DNA of 64,000 nt from Salvia splendens (taxonomy: Eukaryota; Streptophyta; Magnoliopsida; Lamiales; Lamiaceae): assembly GCF_004379255.2 (NCBI RefSeq), contig NC_056035.1, forward strand, positions 29,465,208-29,529,207, read 5' to 3'. The notes beneath the pieces are model-generated. The model was not told the DNA's origin and did not search any database. It worked only from the letters and a program-made list of their open reading frames with translations. The translations under genes and the position numbers were made by a program. Positions 44,788 to 55,897 of this stretch are shown piece by piece. Position 1 is the first letter of the stretch; the number at the start of each line of letters is the position of its first letter.

Positions 44788-45988
44788 TGGCGGGCACACG
44801 GATAGCGACTGCGGGATTTGGATTTTTGATTTAAGTTATATGGAAGAGATAACTGAACCGGATGGATCAGTTAGCAAATGTCGTTGCCACTTGATCAAGT
44901 TGCTCTCGTTCTCGCGCACCACCAATGTAATTTATAAACTCCCAATTTTGCACTACTTTAACAGTAAAGCGGCAAGTTCGGGGTTGATCCCACAGAGAAG
45001 CTAGTGTATCGAGTGTCTGCGTAGTGAATAGGGGTTTGGCTGCTGCCACGCTTTAACTTTGGGAGTTTTTAACTACTGATTTTACTTTAGACAGAAAAGT
45101 AACTAACTACTTGCTCAAGGGAATTTTAACTACTGGGTCAAGTGAATTTCAGAACATTAACTACTTAGAACAGTAAACATGATGACGAAAACAGAACCAC
45201 TTCGATTTTATACTCAAAATCCAAACGAGTACATCGATCATGCGGAATGTAAAAAGCTCGAAACTTTAACTACAAAGCAACTTGGAATTTAACTAAGCTA
45301 ACACTTCATAAAACAAGAAAGCAAGTAAAAACCGAGAAGATCCTCGGAGGGAAACTTGAGATAACGCCTACAGATATAGAGTATTCTGTAGCGCTCACTT
45401 CGGTCGACTTTTAACTAAACGTTTCTCTATCTAAGCTATCTAGAGAGCTGAGCTAAACTAAACTAAAAACTAAAGACGGAAAGGTAAAAGCTCTGGTCCA
45501 ATGTTGTGGCACATCCTCTATTTATAGGCTCGGCACGACCTCCAGCTGGATAACGATCTTGGCAGGGAATATTCGCTCATGCTGAAAGTGAGCGACTCAT
45601 TGATTGCTACGTGCTTTCCTTCTAGAATGACGACGCTTTTCAGTAACAGATTCATGACTCAGCTCCGTCCTTGCGTCTCATATATCAGCACGTGTCCCCT
45701 TCTAGAACGTTGTCCTTGATAACAGAGTGATGCGCACCATCCAGCTCATTGCCTCACATGTCCTTCTTCTGGAAGCCAGTGGTCCCCTCCTTGACAGCTT
45801 GATTACCCCCCTTGATCAACTCACCCGATTCCTGGCCTTTTTTCGCCTATTGTACTTGTTTGATCAGTTTGGCCTTGTTGCCTTGGTCAAGCGGCATTTC
45901 TGCACATTTAACACTTGATTTGCGAGATAAAACCGATCAAGTAGCGTACATTTTACCCCTAAACCGATGCAAGAAATGGGTCTTATCA
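44788..45988 (-). repeat. 5' LTR of Athila-like element 2
   Basis: 1,201 bp, TG...CA on the minus strand, aligned with 36002-37185 with few substitutions. TATA box (CCTATAAATAG, plus 45518-45528) lies about 460 bp from the LTR start on the minus strand. The LTR is rich in TTGATCA-type words. Confidence 0.9.
45518..45528 (-). promoter_or_regulatory. TATA box of the element 2 5' LTR
   Basis: CCTATAAATAG on the minus strand; the 3' LTR copy has lost the motif. Confidence 0.55.
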
Positions 45989-45993
45989 TAGGG
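45989..45993. repeat. Target site duplication, right copy (TAGGG)
   Basis: Pairs with TAGGG at 35997-36001 on the other side of element 2. Confidence 0.9.
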
Positions 45994-46984
45994 GATATTC
46001 ATTATTTTTGGTAGATATAATATGTCATACATACTGAATGAATATTTTACTTAATTCAAAAAATCTTATATTTAATATGTTGTCACGCTTTTTTCTAAAT
46101 TTGCTTGTAGATTCTATGTTTAGTCCTGAAAGTAATTTTTAGTACGCAGACTAATATATCAATAACTTTTGGCATTGGAAATTGATTAATGGATCAGCAG
46201 CTTTGAAAGAATAAAATAAATATACATATTGTAATAGAATAAATTTTTTTAGTAAAGACTATAAACCTAATAAATATAGGCTGCAGTTTCAATACATAAA
46301 AAAAATTAGAAGATAAGCTCCAAATTGAGCTAACTGGATTTACCAAAAGAGCCATCTCACGGGATATATTTTTTCCTGCCAAAAAGGGTATCTTTAATCT
46401 ACAGTCCCTTTTAGTAGAATATATTTCTTACTTTATTTTTTATTTGTCTCTTTTTTTAATCTCTTATATTTTATTTTCTACACTTAATTCAATAAATATT
46501 ATTTTGCCCAACAAAAACTCTTCACATTTATACTGTATTCTCTACGCAGAAACTCCTCACATTTATACTCTATTCTCTACGCTACACGGTTGACAACTTA
46601 AATTAAAATATAGAAGACAGCCACAATATGAAGCATGCCATATCAAATTTTCATGGATAGAAACTAAAGATGATATAGAATAAGTTTGATCAGAATTGCA
46701 AAAGAAATTAAACCTAATAATTTGATCAAAAGAATGAAAGTTGGTATTTTATTTTATAAAAGCTGACATTTAAGAAACAGAAGGACCTAATGCAGCATTC
46801 AGATCCCGGTTCCTATTAAACATTAGGATGAATTTTACCATTTTTGTACTCAGTGCCTCTTGTGTGGCACATGCCTTGCAACAGCCAAGGCATGTGATAT
46901 TAGGATTAGCATGTTATTTTCCAAGTTTTAACATCCCTGGTTTCAGACTAATGACAGAAAGCTGTTTCAGGAATATAATCTTAC
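45994..46984. other. AT-rich spacer between element 2 and the FIP1-like exons
   Basis: Continues the interrupted 58-bp repeat to about 46037; no coding region or clear repeat after that. An inverted pair, GCACATGCCTTGC and GCCAAGGCATGTG, lies at 46866-46894. Confidence 0.45.
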
Positions 46985-48707
46985 TTGTGTGAGTGAAGGA
47001 AGAGTGAAATCCAACCCACTTCCATAACCATGACCTGCTGAATTAACTCCGAGAATTGAACCCTTTCTGAGGCAACGTCCCCTTCATTCCTGCTCACCTC
47101 TTCCATGCTGATGGAGCGACGAACTTGACCTGGGAATCCTCCAGGAGCTGCACCAGCTCTCACATACTAAGCAGTTCCAAAGAGAGAAAGACATGAAAAT
47201 GGTTAAGGATAAATATTAAGACATTATTATTTGTTGTAGGTGTGTGTAGGTTAAACTGCCCCGGTCTCATGGTTTGCTAAAAGAGGCAAAATCATATGCG
47301 TATCGGGTCCCAATTTTTTGTTGGCCCCTTTGGGTAATAGAGAATTTTCCAGAATCTTCAGGTGTGTGAAATAGGGAAAAACTTATGGTTGAATGGTAGG
47401 ACACCTGACCATAGAGACTTCAAGGTTTTCTTTGTATCAAATACCATCAGACTCTGGAGCAGTATTTTTTTAGCTCAATATTGATCTAGCTTGGGACTCA
47501 TCATTCATCTGTACTTATTTCCTTGTTAACTAATAAATGCTTCTGTGTGTCTCATACAAATGAAACAAAAAATTGCAACTGAGTTGTATAGAGCTATAGG
47601 GGTCAAGAACACGGATTCTGGATGAACACATACGCACTTCTCAATGACTAGCCCAGCTTTCAGACGCATTCACCACGGTCAAATGCACTTTGACTATGAG
47701 CAAGCACCATTATACATGAAACGCCAAAATAGAGTGGCTAATTTCCATAGCACATGTTGAAAGAGCTTTCTAATTCGTAGGACATATACATGTAGCTTAT
47801 ATATGAGTACATACATCGGGTCTCTGCATTCTGGATTTTGCAAGCTGCTTTCTTTTATTTTATAAAGTAGACAAACTCTTATCTACTGATAGATTGATGG
47901 TCTAAGCCATTTTGTCCTCCTTTACCATATCCGTCAACATGTGGATGGAATCGGACAAGAGTAAGAGCTGACAAATCAATTATTGTGAACAACTGACACT
48001 TGTAAGTTTCTAATTAACAGCTGAATTCTGAATCCAAACATCAATGGAAATGTGATCAAACTCATAAAAGGAAAGCCATATGAAGAAAATATTTAACTTC
48101 ATTAATAACTGAAAATTCAAGAGCAATGTTGTTGAATATCTCATCACTAGGAGCCAAGAGCTCATCCACAATATTGGTCATCGTCTTCAGCATCACTAGT
48201 ATGTTGAGGTTCAATACAAAAGCATCATATTTGCAACTAGAATCCAAATTACATTCTATATATGTGTTCATCAAACAAGATGCTTACCTTGAACTGTGAA
48301 GAGAATGGATGATTGCTGTATGCAATCTTTGGCTGTGCAGCTGCTGGAGCAGCCCCACCTCCTACTCCACTTGTTTTTGTGGCATCTCCGGGATCCTTCT
48401 CCATGTCAGCTCCAGATCCCCTCTTCATCTTTCTCATCCACGGTCCTCTGTGCCTGGCTAACATCACCATTATCCGCGACAATCACCAAGGGCACTCCAT
48501 CTTCATCATCCTCATCAATCATTCCCCCCATCCTTTCCCATGGTGGGTGTCGTTCAGCACTATCTGCAGATCATCATCACTCTCTTCACTCTCCCACTCA
48601 TCCTCAACATTCGGAGCCCTAGGATTCTCCAATCCTCCCGAAAGCCCCGGGATCATCTGCTGTGAAGCCATTTCACCGCCATCATTCAACAAATTCATCG
48701 TATTTCC
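46985..48707 (-). pseudogene. FIP1[V]-like polyadenylation factor pseudogene (two exons)
   Basis: Two minus-strand segments separated by a 1.1-kb intron. Segment 48707-48288 encodes, over three frames, IPGLSG, an acidic block ending DDDLQIVLND, VPLVIVAD and then GGAAPAAAQPKIAYSNHPF-SSQFK, followed by the donor GTAAGC. Segment 47166-46985 begins YVRAGAAP, then GQVR, and in a shifted frame ends GSGLDFTLPS. These follow the order in plant FIP1[V], which ties poly(A) polymerase to the CPSF complex in the nucleus. Frameshifts near 48510 and 48410 and in the second exon mark it as a pseudogene. The 5' side is cut by the Copia element at 48708, and no earlier exon was recognised beyond it. No downstream exon was found either, so it is a fragment. 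Confidence 0.75.
48703..48707. repeat. Target site duplication, left copy (TTTCC)
   Basis: Matched by TTTCC at 54430-54434 on the other side of the Copia element. Confidence 0.9.
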
Positions 48708-49360
48708 TGAAAAGAACAACAAGAACACACAATGGAGAAAGCAAGATTAAACATTGCTGCAAATCAGAAGCTCGAGTTATTGTTTTTTTTTGATAGATTA
48801 ACTTGCAGCCGGATCCTATTACATATACTACATATTGGAAAGATCTAGAATCTCTCCTTAATCTCCATACTTCAACAACGTTAATCAAAACTAACTCTGT
48901 TAATCAAAACTAACTCTGCAACGATTCCTTCTTCTTTAATCCACGTATCAACACGTCTCTCCAAGTACAAGTGTGGTCCTCCATCTTAACTGTCTTGCTT
49001 GGCTTGTCCTTGGCTTCAGCTCGTGGCTCTCCTTGCATAACACGTGCTTCAATCTTCCTTGTCGCATTCGCATCGATGCAACGTACAGTGAGGTCCAGTG
49101 GCTTGGCACCTCGGTACACAGCTTGATCAACTTGGCCATTACGACCATGATTTATGGCTTGATCAAGTTGGCCGCCATTACGACCACGATCAACACGCTT
49201 GATCGATGGCGTGATCAAGCCATCTCGTTCAACACACTTAATCGATGGCTTGATCAAGCCATCTCCTTCTTGGTCGCCATCTCGTTCAACACAATTGATC
49301 GATGGCTTGATCAAGTCATCTCCTTCTTGGTTGATCAAGCCAATCTTGAGACTTCTAACA
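48708..49360 (-). repeat. 3' LTR of the Copia element
   Basis: 653 bp; starts TGTTAGAAGTC on the minus strand and ends GTTCTTTTCA. Carries three near-palindromes GATGGCTTGATCAAGCCATC at 49205-49224, 49244-49263 (perfect) and 49301-49320, plus other TTGATCAA words. Confidence 0.92.
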
Positions 49361-50328
49361 TCCCCCCTCAACCCGAGGGAAGCTAAGGAAACCACACCAA
49401 GTCTGTTCCGTAGCTTCGAGAAAGGTTGTTGGCTCAGGGGCTTAGTGAAGATATCGGCCACATGATCAAGAGTAGGAACATGCCTGAGTTCAAGAGCCTT
49501 GTTGAGAACTTTATCCCTTACAAAATGAATGTCAAGAACAATATGCTTGGTCTGTGCATTGAGAACAGGGTTAGAAGCCAGAGCCATGGCACTTAAGTTG
49601 TCAACCCAGATTACAGGAGCAGATTTAATAGGCAACTTTAATTCACCAAGAGTAGACTGAAGCCAAGCCACCTCAGCCGCAGCATGAGCTAAGCTCATGT
49701 ACTCAGCCTCTGTGCTGGGGCGAGCTACAACAGTTTGTTTCTTCACACACCAAGAGATGAGGCTTCTTCCAAAATAAGTGCAGAAGCCAGTAGTAGATCG
49801 CCTACCATCAAGGTCCGCTGCCCAATCTGAATCAGAGAAGGCAGATAGAAGACCATTTGATGGAAGAATTTGAATTCCAAAATCCAAAGTACCTGATAGA
49901 TATCTCAAGATGCGTTTGACAGCTCTCCAGTGAGTATCAAGTGGTGAAGCCATGTATTGGCTCACCTTGTTTACAGCATAGTTTATGTCAGGCCGAGTGA
50001 TGACAGCATATTGGAGGGCTCCAACAATACTTCTGTAGAATTTGACATCAGATACTGGGGAACCAATGGTTTTACTGAGCTCACAACCAGAGACCATAGG
50101 AGTGGGGCAGCCCTTTGCACCAGTCATGTTAGCCTTTTTCAATAGATCCTTGATGTAAGATGACTGACACAGATGAAGGCCATGCTCAGTCTTGATGATT
50201 TCAACTCCAAGAAGAAGACTAACTTCACCAAGATCTTTGAGAGAAAAATGAGCATTGAGCTGATTAACGGCCTTCTTAATAGCAAAGGGGCAGTTACATG
50301 TGATAAGCATATCATCGACATAAATCAA
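48910..50328 (-). pseudogene. RT C-terminus and RNase H of the Copia element, reading into the LTR
   Basis: Starts at the RT catalytic motif YVDDML (50322-50311). Next come the RT thumb (SLKDLGEVSLLLGVEI), the RNase H core SDSDWAADLDGRRSTTG, STEAEYMSLA, VDNLSAMALA and the end motif ADIFTKPL. Upstream RT is in another frame, so a frameshift near 50370 breaks the polyprotein. After LGLRGD at the polypurine tract the frame does not stop: it continues about 150 codons inside the 3' LTR, with IKPSI-CVERDG peptide repeats, and ends at 48910. Confidence 0.85.
49361..49371 (-). promoter_or_regulatory. Polypurine tract of the Copia element
   Basis: Minus strand TTGAGGGGGGA directly before the TG of the 3' LTR; the pol frame crosses it. 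Confidence 0.8.
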
Positions 50329-52394
50329 GAGATAGATAGTTTCAAGACCAGTTTTTTGATAAACATTGAGGCATCTGCTCTAGATTGATTGAATCCAAGG
50401 GATAGAAGCACTGAGTGGATGGTGATGAACCAAGCTCTGGAGGCTTGTTTGAGCCCATAAATAGCTTTGTTCAATTTACAAACCAGTTGAGGCCCCCCTT
50501 GCTCAAAACTAAGAGGCTGCCTCATATAAATGTCTTCTTTCAACACACCATTAAGAAATGCATTGTTAACATCAAGGTGAGTAACATTCAAACCAAAAGA
50601 GACAGCAATGGTGAGAATCAACCTGATAGTTGCTGGTTTGACTACTGGCCTAAATGTCTCAGTAAAATCAAAACCAGGCTGTTGAGAGAAGCCTTGAGCT
50701 ACAAGTCTAGCTTTGTGTCTAGCAATCTCACCAGAGAGATGAAGTTTCAATTTGAAGATCCATGTGCAACCAACAAGGTTCTTACCAGAAGGCAGTGTAG
50801 TTAAAATCCAGGTTTTATTCTTGATTAGGGCAAGATACTCAGCCAACATGGCTGCCTTCCAGACAGGGATGAGCAAGGCTTCACTGGCTGATTTGGGGAT
50901 GATAAGTGGAGAGGCCAGAAGAGTGTAAAGTTTGGGTTTAAAAAACCCCGACTTAGATCGTGTATTCATATGATGGGTGCTGGTAACAGGAGGTTCAGGA
51001 ACAATGGGTGGAGCAAGGCTGGAATATGAGGTAGAAGAGTGCTCATTATCAGATATTAAACCAAAAGCATGATGCTGTGGAGGTGATATGTGGGCAGCTG
51101 GGGAGTTGGAGGAAGAGTGAAGAGAGTCAGCAGAAGGAATAACAGAGATAGGGGAAGATTGAGGAGGAGCATGGGACATCACTGGTTGTGCAGTGGGAAG
51201 AAACACAGAAGGAGATAAGGTGGTGGAATGGCTTGCATCATCAGAGGGAAAAAGGGCTGGATAAGGGAATATTTTTTCATCAAAGACAACATCTCTAGAA
51301 ACAATTACCCTGCCATCAGGAAGTAGGGCCTTATACCCCTTGTGAGAGCTACTATAACCCAGAAATACAGACTGCAGTGACCTACTATCAAGCTTATGCT
51401 TGTTGTATGGTCTTACTAGAGGAAAGCACAAACATCCAAACACTCTCAAGGCTGTATAGTCAGGCTTCTTGCCAAATAATTTCTGAAATGGAGAGACATC
51501 ACCAATAATTCTAGATGGCATTCTGTTGATTAAGAAAATAGCAGACACAAAAGCATCATCTCAGAACTCATTTGGAAGAGAAGATTGAGTTAAAAGAGTA
51601 AGGTCAGTCTCTACAATGTGTCTATGCTTCCTCTCTGCCAATCCATTTTGCTGAGGAGTATATGGACAAGAGATTCTGTCCAGTATACCACTCTCCTTAA
51701 AAAAAGAACTTAGACTCTGAAATTCTCCACCAAAATCAGATTGAAAACACTTAATCTTCCTCTGAAAGAGATTCTCTGTCAAGGATTTGAAATTCTTAAA
51801 AATGTCAGAGACTTCACTCTTTTTTTTCAACAAATAAATCCAAGTGAACCTCGAATAATGATCCACAAATGACACATAATATATGTATCCATTCCTTGAG
51901 ATGACTGGAGATGGTCCCCAGACATCACTATGTATCAACTCAAGGGGAAACGAAGCAACAGATTCAGAAGGATTGTAAGGAAGCCTATGAGCTTTAGATA
52001 TACAGCAAGCATGACAAATTTGAGGAGTATTGATTGAATTAAAGGGGATATTACAGCCTTTGAGTACATTCTTGACAATCTCTAGAGTAGGGTGTCCTAA
52101 TCTATTGTGCCACAAGGCTAAGTGAAGACTAGATACAACATTTGAACTTGAACTATCTGTTGAAAAGGTTGAGCTGACAGAATGAATGGCTGGGCATCCT
52201 TGATTGAATGGGGCAGGAAAGGAAGTGGTGGAGCTAGTGCTTCTCTTGATTGGTGAGTGATCAACAAGAAAGTAGTACAATCCTTTGTCAAAAGTCCCCT
52301 TGAGCACGATTTCCTGGGTTCCCAGATCCTTGACAAAACAAAAGTCAGGATGAAACTCAAAGAAAACAGAGTTATCCCTAGCAAATTTCGACAC
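50325..52394 (-). pseudogene. Integrase and RT of the Copia element
   Basis: One frame with a stop at 51558-51560 (TGA where Trp is usual in EFWDDAF). The pre-integrase GAG-like zinc-binding part (HNRLGHP, CHACCISK) leads to the integrase core with HSDVWGP and FVDHYSRFTW, QSDFGGEF and LAERKHR as the likely D,D,E residues. RT follows with GCTWIFKLK, ARLVAQGFSQ, THLDVNNAFLNG and KLNKAIYGLKQA. The frame is lost near 50370, just before YVDD. Confidence 0.88.
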
Positions 52395-52586
52395 ACTAAG
52401 GAGATTTTTGGTAATGCTAGGAACATGTAGAAGGTTCTTTAAAGTAAGCTTTCTGGAGAAATTATCAGAATGAGACTTCTGTTCAGTTTCACCAACATTT
52501 GAAATAGAAACAGCAGAACCATTTCCAAGCAGAAGGCTCTTACCTCCAGAATATTCTGAGCTTATGTTGAGGTTGCTGAGATCCCC

Positions 52587-53717
52587 TTAAACATGGTGAG
52601 TGGCCCCGAAGTCTGGATACCAGCTAGTTGAGGCATTAGAATCAAAGCCAAACTCAGATGTATTTGAAGAACTAGGTGCTGGAGAAGACCTTGTAGAAGC
52701 AGCATGCAGCAGATGTGATGATGGATTAGAGAAACCTAGTTGTTGATTTGATGAACTTCCTCTGAATTGTGATTGAGGCTGAGAAGGAGCATAATTTTGC
52801 TCAAATCTGTGCCAACATTTGGCTACAGTGTGTCCTGGTTTGTCACATAGTTGACAAACCACTTTGTTATTTCCTCTGCCAAAGCCTCTTCCTCCTCTAC
52901 CTCCTCTCTGATTTCTAGAGCCTCCTCTTCCTATTCCTGAATCAGATCTATAATTGTATGGAGAAGTGAAGTCCCTCTTTTGATTTGGGTGTTGCATCAG
53001 ATTCAGAACAAGCTGTGAGCCTTCTGTGTTGGAAGAGTGAGATCTCATGGTTTCCATTCTTGACTCAAAAGTGAGTAAGAAGGCAGTGGCATCTCTCAAG
53101 CTCCATGAATCAGATCTTGAGCTAATAGCACACACTGCTGGATCATATTCTTGTCCAAGACCTCCAAGAATGTGCATTACTTGTTCATCTTCAGAGATTC
53201 TGCACCCAACTGATCCAAGGAGATCAAAATAGCTCCTCATTTATTCAATATACTCACTCATACTCAGTGAATCCTTCTTCAAATTTTGCATTTGTTGCCG
53301 ATATTGCATAATCTTTGCAGTAGATCTACTGGCAAAGTTTGTTTCAAGAGCACTCCAGATGTCTCTTGATGATCTTAGGCCTACAACAAGACCTAAGGCT
53401 CTTTCTGATAGAGAAGAGAGCAGCCACCCAGCCACTCTTCTATCCTTCCTCTGCCATAAAATAAATTCCTCATTCATGGCAGATTCTCCTTCTTCTTCAG
53501 CAACAGCTATCATCTGAGGTGGAGGTGTTTTATCACCATTTAGAAATCCTTCTAGCCCATATCCGTAGGCAGTGACATCAACTTGTTGTTGCCACATCAA
53601 GAAATTTGAATCAGTTAATTTCACTGATATTGGAGGCAACTGCCCATATGTAGGATGAGTTCCTTGACTCTGTGTAATGCCTCCAAACGAACCACTGGAA
53701 TTTGCCATTTTTGACAA
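52587..53717 (-). pseudogene. gag and protease start of the Copia element
   Basis: Starts ATG 53717. UBN2-type gag with KLTDSNFLMWQQQ, VAGWLLSSLS and RDIWSALE; a TAA at 53241-53243 interrupts it before MRSYFDLLG. Then comes a Gly/Arg-rich box (52880-52930) and a CCHC knuckle C-x2-C-x4-H-x4-C (52856-52812). The protease motif reads DFGATHHV where Copia usually has D-S/T-GATHH, so a catalytic-loop residue is changed. A TAA at 52587 ends this part, and the same frame continues toward integrase. Confidence 0.85.
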
Positions 53718-53763
53718 GAAACAAAAAAAGAAGAAAAGGAGGAAGAGACAGGATCAAAGGAAT

Positions 53764-53778
53764 CCTGCTCTGATACCA
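53764..53778 (-). promoter_or_regulatory. Primer binding site of the Copia element, initiator Met type
   Basis: Minus strand TGGTATCAGAGCAGG directly at the LTR end, the standard plant Copia primer site. Confidence 0.9.
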
Positions 53779-54429
53779 TGAAAAGAACAACAAGAACACA
53801 CAATTGAGAAAGCAAGATAAAACATTGCTGCAAATCGGAAGCTCGAGCTATTGTTTTTTTTTTTGATAGATTAACTTGCAGCCGGATCCTATTACATATA
53901 CTACATATTGGAAAGATCTAGAATCTCTCCTTAATCTCCATACTTCAACAACGTTAATCAAAACTAACTCTATTAATCAAAACTAACTCTGCAACGATTC
54001 CTTCTTCTTTAATCCACGTATCAACACGTCTCTCCAAGTACAAGTGTGGTCCTCCATCTTAGCTGTCTTATTTGGCTTGTCCTTGGCTTCAGCTCGTGGC
54101 TCTCCTTGCACAGCACGTGCAATCTTCCTTGTCGCATTAGCATCGATGCAACGTACAGTGAGGTCCAGTGGCTTGGCACCTCGGTACACAGCTTGATCAA
54201 CTTGGCCATTACGACCATGATTCATGGTTGATCAAGTTGGCCGCCATTACGACCACGATCAACACGCTTGATCGATGGCATGATCAAGACATCTCGTTCA
54301 ACACACTTGATCGATGGCTTGATCAAGCCATCTCCATCTTGGTCGTCATCTCGTTCAACACAAATGATCGATGGCTTGATCAAGTCATCTCCTTCTTAGT
54401 TGATCAAGCCAATCTTGAGACTTCTAACA
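53779..54429 (-). repeat. 5' LTR of the Copia element
   Basis: 651 bp; aligns with 48708-49360 with few changes. The three near-palindromes lie at 54274-54293, 54313-54332 (perfect) and 54370-54389. Confidence 0.92.
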
Positions 54430-54434
54430 TTTCC
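54430..54434. repeat. Target site duplication, right copy (TTTCC)
   Basis: Pairs with 48703-48707. Confidence 0.9.
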
Positions 54435-54477
54435 CTCTCGAACAGCACTAGCATACATCTTCTCGTCCTTGCCCAGA

Positions 54478-54576
54478 AATGGCGTCCGCCTCGGAGCGGA
54501 CGTTGCCTGCACTATAGGCCAGCGGGGCGACGGCGGAATGGGGGCGGCCAGCGCGCCGCCCCTATAGTGGATGCCC
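54478..54576. mobile_element. PIF/Harbinger-like end fragment, GC-rich
   Basis: A GC-rich ~100-bp block ending CCTATAGTGGATGCCCT, followed by TAA. The end matches that of the element at 55898-57805. A second CACTATAGGC lies inside at about 54511, so this looks like a strongly shortened copy. Confidence 0.5.
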
Positions 54577-55897
54577 TAAATCTATGTAATTGCGATTGAC
54601 AGAGTGTTAATCTACTTTTCCTTCAACAAAAATCATCAAAGTGAATTGATTCAATTCTCATTTCGTCAAATTGTTTCGCTCAAAATAAGTATCCTATCCT
54701 TACAATTTGCAACCAAAATTGCCATGAGCATAAAATGCCCTAATTTGATGGTGTTCCACTGTTAGATTTACAATTTAGCATAGGGTGATATTTATATGAA
54801 GAAGTACTCCCATTTTCTTTGATAAAAGCCCTACTTTGAGTTTGATTTGCAATTTGGTTTTAGTCAAACTAGTATCACCACCTGTGCTATGCACGGGCCA
54901 TATAATTTTCACGTACTAATTACACATTCTCAATAAATAAATAAAAATAAGAATCATTAATATCATTAAGTAAACTTTTAATTAAGAAATACTCCTATTA
55001 CTCTTTTATCTGCACAATTAGGAATTGACAACACAATTTAAGAAATGTAAAATATCGTGTAGAGCACAATTAGAAATCTACTACAAAGAGGACAATCACA
55101 CTTTAACATATTATAATGTTCAAAAAATTAATATAGTAGGAGTACAAAATAATTACTTATTATTTCATTAAGATTAAAATATTCAAAACATAAACTCATA
55201 ACCATAAAACATAAGACGATAAAAAAAAGCTACCTCCGTCCTAGGTTAGTATAGTCATTTCTTTTGGACATGAAATTAAATAAGTTGATACTTATTTAAA
55301 AATTAAAGTGAGAAAAGGTGGTTGGTGTCTTTTGCATATGGGGCCACAAAACTTCACATTCGACTTTGAAATTCTCCCAACTCCCCCTCTTTATTTAGGT
55401 GCTCCAAAGGCATACTGCTTTAGAAAAGAAGGTATGTACGTCGACTCTATCATTCCAGTAAGCATAAGTAGCTCGAGCCTCTTTTATTGACCTGTTACAC
55501 GATTCTTCTATGAAGAATTTCATGGACCATACAACGGCCAAGGCTAGCCCACCGAAGAAGCCCATCTTGATCAATAAAGACAGAGAATGAAGCCCATGAT
55601 AGAATACTTTTTTTTGTCTCTACAATGGCCTCATTCACTAAAAACTGCATATTAAAGCGGGCTGCAGAATCAATGTGATGGCCTCATTCACTAATTAATT
55701 TTAGAGGGCTTATCATCTTAATTTGAGATAGTCTAGCAAACTACATCACTCACGTCATATTATTATTGAACTATCTGGCAAACTAAAATTAGGAGATTTA
55801 ATTCAAAATTGGACCTCTAAAATATCCTCTCTGCAATCCAATTAATTAAAATAGAAAAAGTAAATAGAGATTTGCCCAAGTGTATATAGGCGCGGTC
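54577..55897. other. AT-rich spacer, no gene; half a Stowaway-like end
   Basis: CTCCGTCCTAGGTTAGTATAG at 55232 resembles the left end of a Stowaway-like MITE, but the other end is absent. A (TTTTA)n run at 55918-55945 lies just inside the next element. No coding region supported. Confidence 0.45.

Larger units (their letters stand above)
36002..45988 (-). mobile_element. Athila-like Ty3/gypsy retrotransposon 2, pol-deleted
   Basis: A 9,987-bp element on the minus strand with TAGGG target duplication (35997-36001 and 45989-45993). LTRs are 44788-45988 (5') and 36002-37185 (3'). In element order: primer site, gag, protease, the first ~30 residues of RT, then a deletion of the rest of RT, RNase H and integrase, then ORF3, twin stem-loops, internal purine tract, conserved block and PPT. 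It is related to element 1 by domain order and motifs but its DNA is very different. All frames carry stops, so it is a dead copy; whether its family moves without pol is unknown. Confidence 0.9.
48708..54429 (-). mobile_element. Copia LTR retrotransposon, nearly complete
   Basis: A 5,722-bp element on the minus strand with LTRs of ~650 bp (5' LTR 53779-54429, 3' LTR 48708-49360), TG...CA ends, TTTCC duplication, initiator-Met primer site and polypurine tract. Order gag, protease, integrase, RT, RNase H is that of Ty1/Copia. One long frame carries gag to RT with three stops, and one frameshift lies in RT. UBN2-type gag, short LTRs and compact size suggest the Ale/Retrofit group, tentatively. 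It inserted into the FIP1-like pseudogene. Confidence 0.92.

Noticed and set aside
54046..54599. Plus-strand frames of 61 and 143 codons over the Copia 5' LTR
   Set aside because: LTR-derived; similar frames occur in the other LTR at 48973-49465, and no domain is present.
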